Source: Novosphingobium sp. (GTDB taxonomy: Bacteria; Pseudomonadota; Alphaproteobacteria; Sphingomonadales; Sphingomonadaceae). From it: a DNA stretch of 64,000 bases. The notes beneath the pieces were generated by a model. The model made no database searches. It worked only from the letters and a program-made list of their open reading frames with translations, and was not told where the DNA came from. Made by a program: the position numbers and the translations under genes. Where the stretch lies: the NCBI RefSeq assembly GCF_027486195.1, contig NZ_JAIXPP010000070.1, positions 1 through 64,000 on the forward strand. The letters run 5' to 3'. Positions within the stretch are counted from its first letter, which is position 1; each line of letters opens with the position of its first letter. Positions 28,562-36,752 of this stretch are shown piece after piece.

Positions 28562-29640
28562 AACAGGTCCAACTGTCCGTCGCGGCTGGGGGCGCGGAAC
28601 TGGCTGCAATCGAGCACTGGCTTGGCCTGCGGGATACCTGCGCGCTTCATCCCCAGCCGGAAGCGGCCCCGCACCAGATCGGCCCAGACGCCCTTCGGCT
28701 TCATCCGGCTGAAAAAGCGCGCGTCGTTGTCCTTGCCCTCGCGCACCGATTGCACAATTCCCATGACCTTGGCGGCACGGTCCGGAAAATGCAGATCAAG
28801 CCACTCGCGAAACAGCGGCGCTACTTCGTGCGGCAAGCGCAACATGATCCAGCTCGCCGACTGGACCCCGCGCGCACCCGCTTCGGCGAGGATCTCCTCG
28901 ATAAAGCTGTCCGTGATCGCCGGAATGATCGGGGAGACGGAGACATTGGCATGCACGCCAGCCTTCGCCAGCGCTTCGAGCGCGGCAAGACGCTTGGCCG
29001 GGGCGGAGGCGCGCGGCTCCAGAATGCCCGAGAGCCGCGGATCGAGGCTGGTCACCGAAATCGAAACTGCGGTGAGGCCGCGCTGCGCCAGCGCAGTCAG
29101 CAGATCGAGATCATCGAGGACCCGCGCTGATTTGGTGGTGACGGTCACCGGATGCCCGGTTTCGAGGCACACTTCCAGCACGCGGCGGGTGATGCGGTAG
29201 CGCGCTTCGATCGGCTGGTAGGGATCGGTATTGGTGCCGAGCGCCAGCGGGGCAGGGCGGTAGCCGCGCGCCGCGAAGGCCTTGCGCAGCAGATCGGGCG
29301 CGGAAGGCTTGGCAAACAGCTTCGTCTCGAAATCGAGGCCCGGCGAGAGATCGTGCCAGGCATGCGTCGGCCGCGCATAGCAATAGACGCAGCCATGTTC
29401 ACACCCGCGATAGGGATTGAGCGATCGATCGAATGGGATGTCGGGCGAAGTGTTCCAGGCGATTGCCGTCTTGGGAAACTCCTCGGTCACCGTCGTGCGC
29501 AGCTTGGGCCCCGGTCCATCGACGCTGGCCGCGGTATCGAGCCAGTCGCCGTCAGCCTCCCGCGTGTTCAATCCGAAGCGCGTGGGCACCCGTGCCGATT
29601 GCGCCCCGCGTCCGCGTACAATGGAATCGGATCTGCCCAT
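28558..29640 (-). CDS. PA0069-family radical SAM protein
   Basis: Predicted protein of 360 residues. The radical-SAM cluster cysteines appear as CEHGCVYC (CxxxCxxC) in NPYRGCEHGC, with TNTDPYQPIE, VTVTTKSARVLDD and SVSPIIPAITD downstream, as in the SplB-related PA0069 family. These are suspected nucleic-acid repair enzymes but no reaction is proven. The start codon has no Shine-Dalgarno. TATATA and a GAAC-N7-GAAC direct repeat lie only 6-20 bases upstream, suggesting a leaderless, LexA-regulated mRNA. Confidence 0.9.
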   Translation of the reverse strand: MGRSDSIVRGRGAQSARVPTRFGLNTREADGDWLDTAASVDGPGPKLRTTVTEEFPKTAIAWNTSPDIPFDRSLNPYRGCEHGCVYCYARPTHAWHDLSPGLDFETKLFAKPSAPDLLRKAFAARGYRPAPLALGTNTDPYQPIEARYRITRRVLEVCLETGHPVTVTTKSARVLDDLDLLTALAQRGLTAVSISVTSLDPRLSGILEPRASAPAKRLAALEALAKAGVHANVSVSPIIPAITDSFIEEILAEAGARGVQSASWIMLRLPHEVAPLFREWLDLHFPDRAAKVMGIVQSVREGKDNDARFFSRMKPKGVWADLVRGRFRLGMKRAGIPQAKPVLDCSQFRAPSRDGQLDLF

Positions 29641-29645
29641 GAACG

Positions 29646-29660
29646 GAACATATATAGAAC
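29646..29660 (-). promoter_or_regulatory. LexA-type box (GTTC-N7-GTTC) at the radical SAM start
   Basis: The plus strand reads GAACATATATAGAAC, that is GAAC-N7-GAAC; on the minus strand it is GTTC-N7-GTTC, the direct-repeat SOS box of Alphaproteobacteria. The central TATATA could serve as the -10 element, which would put the transcript start at or next to the ATG (29638-29640). It also lies 126 bases upstream of the divergent methyltransferase gene. Confidence 0.6.
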
Positions 29661-29785
29661 ATGTATGGATTTCCAGCGCTTTTCCAGCACCCGCGCTGCT
29701 GCTCTAGCTCCATTTCGGGGCCGACTGAGATTGCGACGCTGGCGTCAGTCCGCTTCTGTCGGCGAACGGGTGGACGGAGCATGGA

Positions 29786-30481
29786 ATGGAAGACGGCTAT
29801 CTTCACTATCAGGCGCTCAAGGGCTGGGATGACGCACCGTTCATGCAGCCCTCGCCGACCGATGCGCAGTTCTTCGCGCACTATCTGGGCGGTGCGGTGG
29901 CGGCGGGTGCGCTGGTGGCCGAAGTCGGCTTTGGCAATGGCAATTTCCTCGGCTGGGCAGCGGGTCGGGGTGCGCAGGTCTTCGGTTCGGAAGTCCAGGC
30001 CGCCGCGCGGGAAAAGGCCGTGGCTGCCGGCGTGGGGCTCCTTCCGCTGGACTTCACCGCGTGGAAGGACGTCCTGCCGGGCCGCCTTCGCGTGATCGCC
30101 GCGATCGATGTGATGGAACACCTGACGCGCGCTCAGAACAGCGAACTGCTCGCCGCCGCCGCGCGCCTGCTGGAGCCGGACGGATTGCTGTTCGCCCGGT
30201 TCCCGAACGGGCAGAGCCCGCTTTCGCTGCCGATCCAGCATGGCGACCAGACGCACGTATCCGTGCTGTCGGCCCCGATTGTCGAACAGATGGCGCAGGG
30301 CCTCGCGCTCGAGGTGGTCTATGCCGGGCGGCCATTCAGGCCCTATGCCGGTGGCCTTCCCGGCCGCATCGCGCGCAAGGCGCAAGATGTTGTGCGCGGC
30401 GGATGCGACCGCGCGATCCGCATGGTCTACGGACCGCTGCAGATGCATGCCAACACGGTCATGGTGCTGCGCCGGACGTGA
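29786..30481 (+). CDS. class I SAM-dependent methyltransferase
   Basis: Predicted protein of 231 residues. VAEVGFGNGNFLGWA is the SAM-binding motif I, GSEVQ the acidic post-strand, AIDVMEHL motif IV-like, and LLEPDGLLFARFPNGQSP the post-IV region. It resembles small-molecule or lipid/sugar methyltransferases of the Methyltransf_23 type. No substrate can be inferred. An ACGGAG ribosome site precedes the ATG. It is single, divergent from the radical SAM gene and convergent with moaB. Confidence 0.85.
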   Translation: MEDGYLHYQALKGWDDAPFMQPSPTDAQFFAHYLGGAVAAGALVAEVGFGNGNFLGWAAGRGAQVFGSEVQAAAREKAVAAGVGLLPLDFTAWKDVLPGRLRVIAAIDVMEHLTRAQNSELLAAAARLLEPDGLLFARFPNGQSPLSLPIQHGDQTHVSVLSAPIVEQMAQGLALEVVYAGRPFRPYAGGLPGRIARKAQDVVRGGCDRAIRMVYGPLQMHANTVMVLRRT

Positions 30482-30524
30482 CGTTTTGCCGCGAGGGCTC
30501 GCAGCGGTCCTAGGTGCGGTGAGC

Positions 30525-31052
30525 CTACTTTTCGAGCAGGCGGGGCATGAGCTCGACGAAGTTGCAGGGCCGGTTGCGGCTGTCGAGCTGCTCGGCAAGG
30601 ATTCCGTCCCAGCCGTCCTTCACCGCCCCGTTGGAGCCGGGGAGGGCGAAGATATATGTGCCCCGCGCCACCACCGCGCAGGCGCGCGACTGGATGGTGC
30701 TGGTGCCGATAGTCTTGAAGCTGAGCCAGCGAAACAGCTCGCCAAAGCCCGGAATATCGCGGGTCTTCACGCGGTCGAGAGCTTCGGGCGTCACGTCGCG
30801 GCCGGTCAGGCCCGTGCCACCGGTGATCACCACCGCATCCACGCTGCGGTCGTCGATCCAGTTGTTGAGGCGGCTCGCGATGCGGCCAGCATCGTCCTTC
30901 TCGATCGCCCGCGCGACGAGATGGTGGCCTGCGCCCTTGACCCGTTCGGCGAGGATATCGCCGGAGGTATCGTCCTCCGGCCCGCGCGTGTCCGAAACGG
31001 TCAGGACCGCGATGTTGATCGGCTTGAAGGTGCGCGAAGTGTCAATTGCCAC
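30525..31052 (-). CDS. moaB: molybdenum cofactor biosynthesis protein B
   Basis: Predicted protein of 175 residues, normal for MoaB. The molybdopterin-binding fold is marked by VLTVSDTRGPEDDTSG, VVITGGTGLTGRDVTPEAL and FALPGSNGAVKDGWDGIL. MoaB/MogA proteins adenylylate molybdopterin, although some MoaB proteins are inactive. The TGG-TGLTGRD and PGSNGA loops are intact here. Its start overlaps the end of the upstream lytic transglycosylase gene by 11 bases, suggesting coupled expression of otherwise unrelated functions. Confidence 0.94.
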   Translation of the reverse strand: MAIDTSRTFKPINIAVLTVSDTRGPEDDTSGDILAERVKGAGHHLVARAIEKDDAGRIASRLNNWIDDRSVDAVVITGGTGLTGRDVTPEALDRVKTRDIPGFGELFRWLSFKTIGTSTIQSRACAVVARGTYIFALPGSNGAVKDGWDGILAEQLDSRNRPCNFVELMPRLLEK

Positions 31053-32811
31053 GCGAAGCCATCCTCACGCTTTCCGCGCCGGTCAGGCCCGGAAACTTCG
31101 GCCACATGCCCTGCGCAAGGCCGATGCGGCTTTCTGAAGGGCCGCCGGCCTGGCGCTCGTACATCCAGTAATTGCGCATCACGATTGAAACGTAGCCGCG
31201 CGTTTCCCAATAGGGGATCGATTCCATCCACAGCAACGGATCGCCATTGTCGCGGATCTCGCTGTTCCAGCGCGCGATTGGCATCGGCCCGGCGTTGTAG
31301 GCCGCGATCACCTTGGGCAGCAGGCCGCCGGTCGCGCCCGAATCCTTGAGCTGCACCAGATACCCCTGGCCGAACGCCATGTTGACGTCTGGCAGGTCGA
31401 GCTGCTTCTCGCGGCCGACCATGGCCGGTTCATTGCGGGTAAGGCCGCGGGCGGTGCCGGGGAGGACCTGCATCAGCCCGCGCGCGCCGGCAGGGCTGAC
31501 GACTGCCGTGCGGAAGTTCGATTCCTGCAGCGAATGGGCAAACAGCAGCGCCGGATCGACCTTCCAGCCCGTCGCCGGCACCCAGCGCGGCGCAGGGAAG
31601 CGCGCGGCGGCATCGGCCTTGGCGCCGGACGGCGCGTTGTAGGCCATCCACAGCTGCGTTGCAGGCAGGCCGAGATCGCGCGCAAGGCGCGAAAGCGGCG
31701 CGTATAGCGAGGGATCGCCGATCCGGGCCTGATGGCGCAGCAATTCGTCGGCAAGGCCATCTTCGCCGATCTCGGCCAGTTCCACCGCAAGGCGCACGTT
31801 GCTGACCTGACGGAGTTGCTGCCAGTCTTCCGAGGTGAAGTCCGGCGCCGAGGCGAGGCTGGTTTCCTTGAGGCCGAGCGCTTCGCTGGCGATCATGCCA
31901 TAAAGCGTATCGCGCAGCCGCGCCGCGCTGCGCAGCGCGGTGGCAACCTTTTCCGGCGCCCGGCAGCGCATCCACGCGCGCCCGGCCCAATAGTTGGCGG
32001 CGGCGTTCAGTTCATCGTTCTGCGCAGCGCTGGCCGCTTGTTCGAAGCTTGCCGCTGCGTTCTGGCAATCTCCCTGCCGCCAGGCGGCAAGCCCGGCCGT
32101 CCACAGCGCTTCGGCTACCCACGGCCCGTTTGCCCCTTGCAGCGCGCCGAGCGAGACATTGCGCGCATTAGCGTCGTCGTTCTCGATATAGAAGGCCCAG
32201 CCCACGCGCTGGTGCCATTCGGCCCGTGCTTCGACCGAGAGGCTGGACTCGATCCCGTCGAGCAGCACGCGCGCGCCAAGTGGATCGTCGTTCTTGATGC
32301 GGTCCTGGATCGCCAGCGCCACGCTGTCAGGCATCGTGCCGTCTGCCACGGGGCGCGGCTTGATGCGCTTGGGCAGGCCGGGAAGCGAGACCATCGGCTG
32401 TGCGCTGGGGAGGGCGGGTAGCTCGGTCGCGCCGCGCTTGAGGGCAAGGCGGCCCAGCTGCTCCGCCCAGGGCAATTCGGGTGCGGTGGACAGAACCTGC
32501 GTCAGCGGCGCCAGTTCGGCACGCGGCGAACTCGCCGCGAGGTAGTATTGTGCCCGCGCCACGGCGTGGAGCGGGCCATCGGCGCGCTGCGTGAGCAGCG
32601 TCTGCACAGTGGTCCAATCCTCGCGCTCGATCGCGCCGAACATCTGCTTGTAGTAGGCGCGGTCTTCCTGGCTGAGCAGGGCAGGGACCGACGTGCGGTC
32701 AGCGCGCGAACGGAAATACTCGGCGGCAGCGCTATTGGCGGCAGCCGGGGCGGCCGTACCGATCGCAAGCACGGCGGCCGCAGCAAGCATGGCGGTGCGG
32801 CTCACTTTCAT
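31042..32811 (-). CDS. soluble lytic murein transglycosylase
   Basis: Predicted protein of 589 residues. A signal peptide (MKVSRTAMLAAAAVLAIGTA) sends it to the periplasm. About 400 residues of helical, TPR-like superhelix (U/L domain of Slt70) are followed by the lysozyme-like catalytic domain: the glutamate lies in HSLQESNFRT, then SPAGARGLMQVLPGTA and VIAAYNAGPMPIARW. It cleaves the MurNAc-GlcNAc bond of peptidoglycan with 1,6-anhydro product formation. The frame is open upstream to 32919 but the signal peptide supports the chosen start. It overlaps moaB by 11 bases. Confidence 0.93.
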   Translation of the reverse strand: MKVSRTAMLAAAAVLAIGTAAPAAANSAAAEYFRSRADRTSVPALLSQEDRAYYKQMFGAIEREDWTTVQTLLTQRADGPLHAVARAQYYLAASSPRAELAPLTQVLSTAPELPWAEQLGRLALKRGATELPALPSAQPMVSLPGLPKRIKPRPVADGTMPDSVALAIQDRIKNDDPLGARVLLDGIESSLSVEARAEWHQRVGWAFYIENDDANARNVSLGALQGANGPWVAEALWTAGLAAWRQGDCQNAAASFEQAASAAQNDELNAAANYWAGRAWMRCRAPEKVATALRSAARLRDTLYGMIASEALGLKETSLASAPDFTSEDWQQLRQVSNVRLAVELAEIGEDGLADELLRHQARIGDPSLYAPLSRLARDLGLPATQLWMAYNAPSGAKADAAARFPAPRWVPATGWKVDPALLFAHSLQESNFRTAVVSPAGARGLMQVLPGTARGLTRNEPAMVGREKQLDLPDVNMAFGQGYLVQLKDSGATGGLLPKVIAAYNAGPMPIARWNSEIRDNGDPLLWMESIPYWETRGYVSIVMRNYWMYERQAGGPSESRIGLAQGMWPKFPGLTGAESVRMASRGN

Positions 32812-32879
32812 TAATGATTGGCCCCGCACGAATATCCCACTCCGGATCTCTTCCCGTTTCAGTCTGCCAGCTCTTGTCG

Positions 32880-33668
32880 TCATGCCGCAGCAGCATCCGT
32901 TGCTGCCCCGTCCAACCATCGCTGCCAGACCCCCGCCTTCCAGCTCGGCTTGGCCAGCAAAGTCTCGAGATCGTATTCGAAACCCGCCATAACTGTGCCA
33001 GTCTCATGGTTAAGTGCGCGTAAATGGTGAGCATTATGCGCTGAGCCGTGCCCCAATAGCGCCGAGATGTCGCCGCGGCCGAATACCAGCATACGCTGCG
33101 GTGCGGCGAGCGCGACATGTCGTTTGAGCACGTCACCAAGGCCAGCGCTGCCCAGTCCTGCCCAATCGGGCAAGGCGATTCGGGCGGGAAGAGCGGAGGC
33201 GCGGTAGACTTCGCCCGGATCGATGCCCATGGCGGATAGCATGGCATCGAGCAGTTTGCCGCACCGGCCCGAAAGCAGCGCCTCGCCATCGTCCTCGGCC
33301 GGCATCGGCACCAGAACCATGAGTTTAGCACCATGTCGCCCAACCGGTGCGAGCCGCTTTGCACCGCGCGGCGCAAGCGATGGTTCGGAGAGCCACCAGG
33401 TAGCAAAATCTTCTATTTTTTCGGGCCATCCGCTGCGATCTTCAGCAATTGGCCCAGGTTCTGCCACCTGCGCGGAGACGCGCGGCGGCCGCTTCTCGGT
33501 CGGCGGAAGGGCTGGCGCCGCTTTGGCCGCAGGCGTCGGAGCCTCAGCCGCCAGCCAGTCCTGCGGCGCATCGACAAAGGCCATGTCGACCCCGGCCTCG
33601 GCCCACCAGCCAAGCGCGGCTTCAAGCGCCTTGCCCAATGACCTGTCACTTGTGTCTTGCAGTCCCAT
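32880..33668 (-). CDS. uracil-DNA-glycosylase-fold protein with decayed active-site motifs
   Basis: Predicted protein of 262 residues. About residues 110-262 follow the family 4 UDG plan: a VLVPMPAEDD strand where GEAPGxxE is expected, GRCGKLLDAMLSAMGIDPGEVY matching the G..LLD.ML..IGL..VY block (shown here in part), then LVFGRGDISALLG and a closing ETLLAKPSWKAGVWQRW helix. The catalytic first motif is lost, the HPSxLL histidine is replaced (FEYDLETLL), and the four Fe-S cysteines are absent. It may be a structural or DNA-binding relic rather than a glycosylase. The N-terminal 100 residues are Ala/Pro-rich and unconserved. Confidence 0.7.
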   Translation of the reverse strand: MGLQDTSDRSLGKALEAALGWWAEAGVDMAFVDAPQDWLAAEAPTPAAKAAPALPPTEKRPPRVSAQVAEPGPIAEDRSGWPEKIEDFATWWLSEPSLAPRGAKRLAPVGRHGAKLMVLVPMPAEDDGEALLSGRCGKLLDAMLSAMGIDPGEVYRASALPARIALPDWAGLGSAGLGDVLKRHVALAAPQRMLVFGRGDISALLGHGSAHNAHHLRALNHETGTVMAGFEYDLETLLAKPSWKAGVWQRWLDGAATDAAAA

Positions 33669-33765
33669 CACCAAGCGGTCTTGACCTTGCTGGCCGCAGC
33701 TTTCAAGGCAGGGGCTTGAGCTTTCGGGGCACAGCGTGCCCAATATGGGGTCGGAGCGAGAGAGA

Positions 33766-35412
33766 ATGAGCGAACGGGAATCGATGCCGTATGACGTCGT
33801 GATTGTCGGCGGCGGGCCTGCCGGCCTCGCAGCGGCGATCCGCCTCAAGCAGGTCAATTCCGAGATATCGGTCTGTATCCTCGAAAAAGGCTCGGAAATC
33901 GGCGCCCACATCCTCTCGGGCGCGGTGGTCGATCCCAAGGCGCTCGATGAACTCCTGCCGGAATGGCGAGAGGCGGGCTGCCCGATGGCGGAAACGCCAG
34001 TCACCGACAACTGGCACTGGGTGCTGACCCGCTCCGGCAAGACGGCGCTGCCGCACTGGCCAATGCCTCCCTTCATGTCGAACCACGGCAACTACACTGG
34101 CAGCCTTGGCAGCCTCTGCCGCTGGCTGGCCGATCAGGCGACCGAGCTCGGTGTCGAGATCTTCCCGGGCTTCCCCGCCGCCGAAATTCTCTACGACGAC
34201 AATGGGTCGGTGCGCGGCGTCGCCACCGGCGACATGGGCATCGCCAAGGATGGCAGCAAGAAGCCGGACTATCAGCCGGGCATGGAGCTGCTTGCGAAAT
34301 ATACATTGTTTGCAGAGGGTGCGCGCGGACACCTCACAAAGCAGCTCAAGGCCAAGTACGACCTTGAGCGCGATTGCCAGCCGCAAGTCTACGGCATCGG
34401 CATCAAGGAACTGTGGGACATCGATCCTGAAAAGCATGTGCCCGGCCGCGTGATCCACACGCAGGGCTGGCCGCTTTCGGAGAGCAATGCGTGGGGCGGC
34501 GGCTTCCTCTATCATCAGGCGAACAATCAGGTCGCCCTGGGCTTTGTTACCGCGCTGGATTACGCGAACCCCTACGTCTACCCTTACGAGGAATTCCAGC
34601 GCTGGAAGCAGCATCCGGCGATCCGCGCAATCCTCGAAGGCGGCCGCCGCGTGTCCTACGGCGCGCGGGCGATCAACGAAGGTGGCTGGCAGTCAGTGCC
34701 GCGCCTTGCTTTCCCGGGCGGTGCGCTCATCGGGTGCTCGGCAGGCTTCGTAAACGTGCCGCGCATCAAGGGCAGCCACACCGCGATGAAGAGCGGCATG
34801 CTCGCCGCCGAAGCGATTGCCTCTGCCATGGCCAATGGCCGCGAACAGGATGAGCTTGGCGAATACGACAGCGCCGTGCGGGAAAGCTGGATCGCCAAGG
34901 AATTGAAGCTCGTCCAGAACGCGCAGCCGCTGGTTGCCAAGTTCGGCGGCTCGCTCGGCACCGTGCTGGCCGGTGCGGACATGTGGGCGCGCGTGCTCAA
35001 GGTGAATCCGATCGGCGCGATGAAGCACCACAAGGACAGCGAGCACACGATGCGCGCCGACCTGTTCAAGCCGATCGAATATCCCAAGCCCGACGGCGTG
35101 ATCAGCTTCGACCGCCTGACCTCGGTCTCGTTCTCCTACACAAATCACGAGGAGGACCAGCCGTGCCACCTCGTGCTCAAGGACCCGAGCGTTCCGACCG
35201 CGATCAACCTGCCGCTTTACGCCGGGCCTGAAGCACGCTTCTGCCCCGCTGGTGTCTATGAATTCCTCACCGGCGAAGACGGCAACCCGCGCCTCCAGAT
35301 CAACGCCCAGAACTGCGTCCACTGCAAGACCTGCGACATCAAGGACACGACGCAGAACATCGAATGGGTGACGCCCGAAGGCGGCGGCGGCCCGAACTAT
35401 CCGAATATGTGA
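33766..35412 (+). CDS. electron transfer flavoprotein-ubiquinone oxidoreductase
   Basis: Predicted protein of 548 residues. The N-terminal FAD site is VVIVGGGPAGLAAAIRL. The C-terminal [4Fe-4S] domain has CPAGVYEF and NCVHCKTCDIKD, and the ubiquinone-binding part includes SNAWGGGFLYHQ and AGFVNVPRIKGSHTAMKSGM. It passes electrons from acyl-CoA dehydrogenases via ETF to the quinone pool. ATG 33766 is preferred because GGAG lies nine bases upstream; GTG 33736 and ATG 33745 are in frame. It fits functionally with the acyl-CoA synthetase at 25900, though it is not in that operon. Confidence 0.96.
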   Translation: MSERESMPYDVVIVGGGPAGLAAAIRLKQVNSEISVCILEKGSEIGAHILSGAVVDPKALDELLPEWREAGCPMAETPVTDNWHWVLTRSGKTALPHWPMPPFMSNHGNYTGSLGSLCRWLADQATELGVEIFPGFPAAEILYDDNGSVRGVATGDMGIAKDGSKKPDYQPGMELLAKYTLFAEGARGHLTKQLKAKYDLERDCQPQVYGIGIKELWDIDPEKHVPGRVIHTQGWPLSESNAWGGGFLYHQANNQVALGFVTALDYANPYVYPYEEFQRWKQHPAIRAILEGGRRVSYGARAINEGGWQSVPRLAFPGGALIGCSAGFVNVPRIKGSHTAMKSGMLAAEAIASAMANGREQDELGEYDSAVRESWIAKELKLVQNAQPLVAKFGGSLGTVLAGADMWARVLKVNPIGAMKHHKDSEHTMRADLFKPIEYPKPDGVISFDRLTSVSFSYTNHEEDQPCHLVLKDPSVPTAINLPLYAGPEARFCPAGVYEFLTGEDGNPRLQINAQNCVHCKTCDIKDTTQNIEWVTPEGGGGPNYPNM

Positions 35413-35462
35413 TGGAGCGGAGGCCAGAGCTTCTCCAACTTTCCAAGCAAACAGGGTGACCC

Positions 35463-35843
35463 ATGGATGATAGCGCTCAAGGTGCATCCTCATCACTGAG
35501 GAAGAGCATTGGGACACTTTCTGGTTTTTTGAGGATATCTATTCCGAGTTGCCGGGTTTTGAGTTCTGGCCTCAGGGGGCAACTCGACGGACTAATCTGG
35601 GAGATAGGACGAAGGGGTTTTGAAGCCGGCTTTAAAGCAGCGCATGAAGAATGTGCGAGGAGGGCAGAGAGCACCGGTGAATTTCCAACCTCTATCACGT
35701 TTCATGGAAGTCCGCGCCTTGCGCCTCAAGCTGACGGGGCAGTCACAGTTCGCTCATCAGTTCAGAAAACCAAAATCTTTAAAATGCCTAAGTTTGCTCG
35801 TGAGGTCTCTTTCTGGGATCGGTTCGACTTTCGTCGCAAGTGA
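35463..35843 (+). CDS. small hypothetical protein in a lower-GC patch
   Basis: Predicted protein of 126 residues from ATG 35463 (AGGGTG upstream). I recognise no family. It has a short Ser-rich head, a helical middle (GLIWEIGRRGFEAGFKAAHE) and a basic tail ending FWDRFDFRRK. The DNA is visibly less G/C-rich than its neighbours (31 of the 60 bases from 35521), and codon choice differs, so it is either a recent arrival or not coding. It fills most of the otherwise empty 450 bases between ETF-QO and ispE. Confidence 0.42.
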   Translation: MDDSAQGASSSLRKSIGTLSGFLRISIPSCRVLSSGLRGQLDGLIWEIGRRGFEAGFKAAHEECARRAESTGEFPTSITFHGSPRLAPQADGAVTVRSSVQKTKIFKMPKFAREVSFWDRFDFRRK

Positions 35844-35864
35844 CGAAAACAGGAATAAGTCACG

Positions 35865-36662
35865 ATGCGCGAAACCGCCTACGCCAAGATCAACCTTGCG
35901 CTCCACATCAGGCGGCGGCGCGAGGATGGCTATCACGAGCTCGAGACGTTGTTCGCGTTCGTCGATGCGGGCGATGAACTGGCAGCGGAACCTGCGGGCG
36001 CAGACAGCCTTCATGTGGTGGGCGAGTTTGCCACAGGACTCTCCGATCCTTTCGGCAATATCGTCGCCAAAGCCTTGAATTCCTTGCCCCATGGCAAGGG
36101 CTGGGCCGTGACGCTCGAAAAGCGGCTACCCGTTGCGGCAGGTCTCGGCGGCGGTTCGGCCGATGCCGGTGCGGTTTTCCGCATGGTCGAGCGGGAGCAC
36201 GGGCTGCCGGATGATTGGCACGCCCGCGCTGCGAAGCTTGGGGCAGATGTGCCTGCCTGCGTGCTCAGCACGGCCTGCATCGGGCGCGGCACCGGCACCG
36301 AGCTTGAACCTGTGCCCAACGATCTCGCCGGAACCCCGGTCCTCCTCGTCAATCCGCGCATCCCGCTCGCCACAGGGCCGGTGTTCAAGGGCTGGGACGG
36401 GATCGACCGCGGCCCCATGCCACCAGGCGATCTGCGCACCATCGCGCTCGAAGGCCGCAACGATCTGGAACCCAGCGCCATCGCGCTCGTTCCTGAAATC
36501 GCTGACGTCATCGCCACCCTCGCTGCCAGCGGCGCATGGCTTGCCCGCATGTCCGGCTCCGGCGCTACCTGTTTTGCGCTCTACGACACGCCGGAGGCGC
36601 GCGACGCCGCTGCCAAGACAATGCCAGCGGCATGGTGGCATCTTGCTGGCAAGCTTCGCTAA
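35865..36662 (+). CDS. ispE: 4-diphosphocytidyl-2-C-methyl-D-erythritol kinase
   Basis: Predicted protein of 265 residues. It phosphorylates CDP-methylerythritol in the non-mevalonate isoprenoid pathway. AYAKINLALHI, the GHMP ATP-binding PVAAGLGGGSADAGA, GADVPAC and the C-terminal RMSGSGATCFALY are all present. It is a single gene here, with an unusual perfect 28-base inverted repeat just after its stop codon. Confidence 0.96.
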   Translation: MRETAYAKINLALHIRRRREDGYHELETLFAFVDAGDELAAEPAGADSLHVVGEFATGLSDPFGNIVAKALNSLPHGKGWAVTLEKRLPVAAGLGGGSADAGAVFRMVEREHGLPDDWHARAAKLGADVPACVLSTACIGRGTGTELEPVPNDLAGTPVLLVNPRIPLATGPVFKGWDGIDRGPMPPGDLRTIALEGRNDLEPSAIALVPEIADVIATLAASGAWLARMSGSGATCFALYDTPEARDAAAKTMPAAWWHLAGKLR

Positions 36663-36669
36663 CCCCAAC

Positions 36670-36740
36670 CCGTTCGTGTCGAGCGAAGTCGAGACACTAT
36701 GCGACGTGCGTGGTGTCTCGACTTCGCTCGACACGAACGG
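36670..36740. repeat. 28-base perfect inverted repeat (REP-like palindrome)
   Basis: Arms at 36670-36697 and 36713-36740 are exact reverse complements over 28 bases, separated by 15 bases. The core of each arm is itself near-palindromic (TCGAGCGAAGTCGA). It lies between ispE and the N-formylglutamate amidohydrolase gene and ends only 2 bases before the AAAGGAAA ribosome site of the latter. No T-run follows, so it is better seen as an interspersed palindromic unit of the kind frequent in sphingomonad intergenic spaces than as an intrinsic terminator. Confidence 0.9.
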
Positions 36741-36752
36741 CTAAAGGAAATC

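Noticed and set aside
33736..33765. GTG/ATG starts upstream of the ETF-QO ATG
   Set aside because: They add unconserved residues, while GGAG stands nine bases before ATG 33766.
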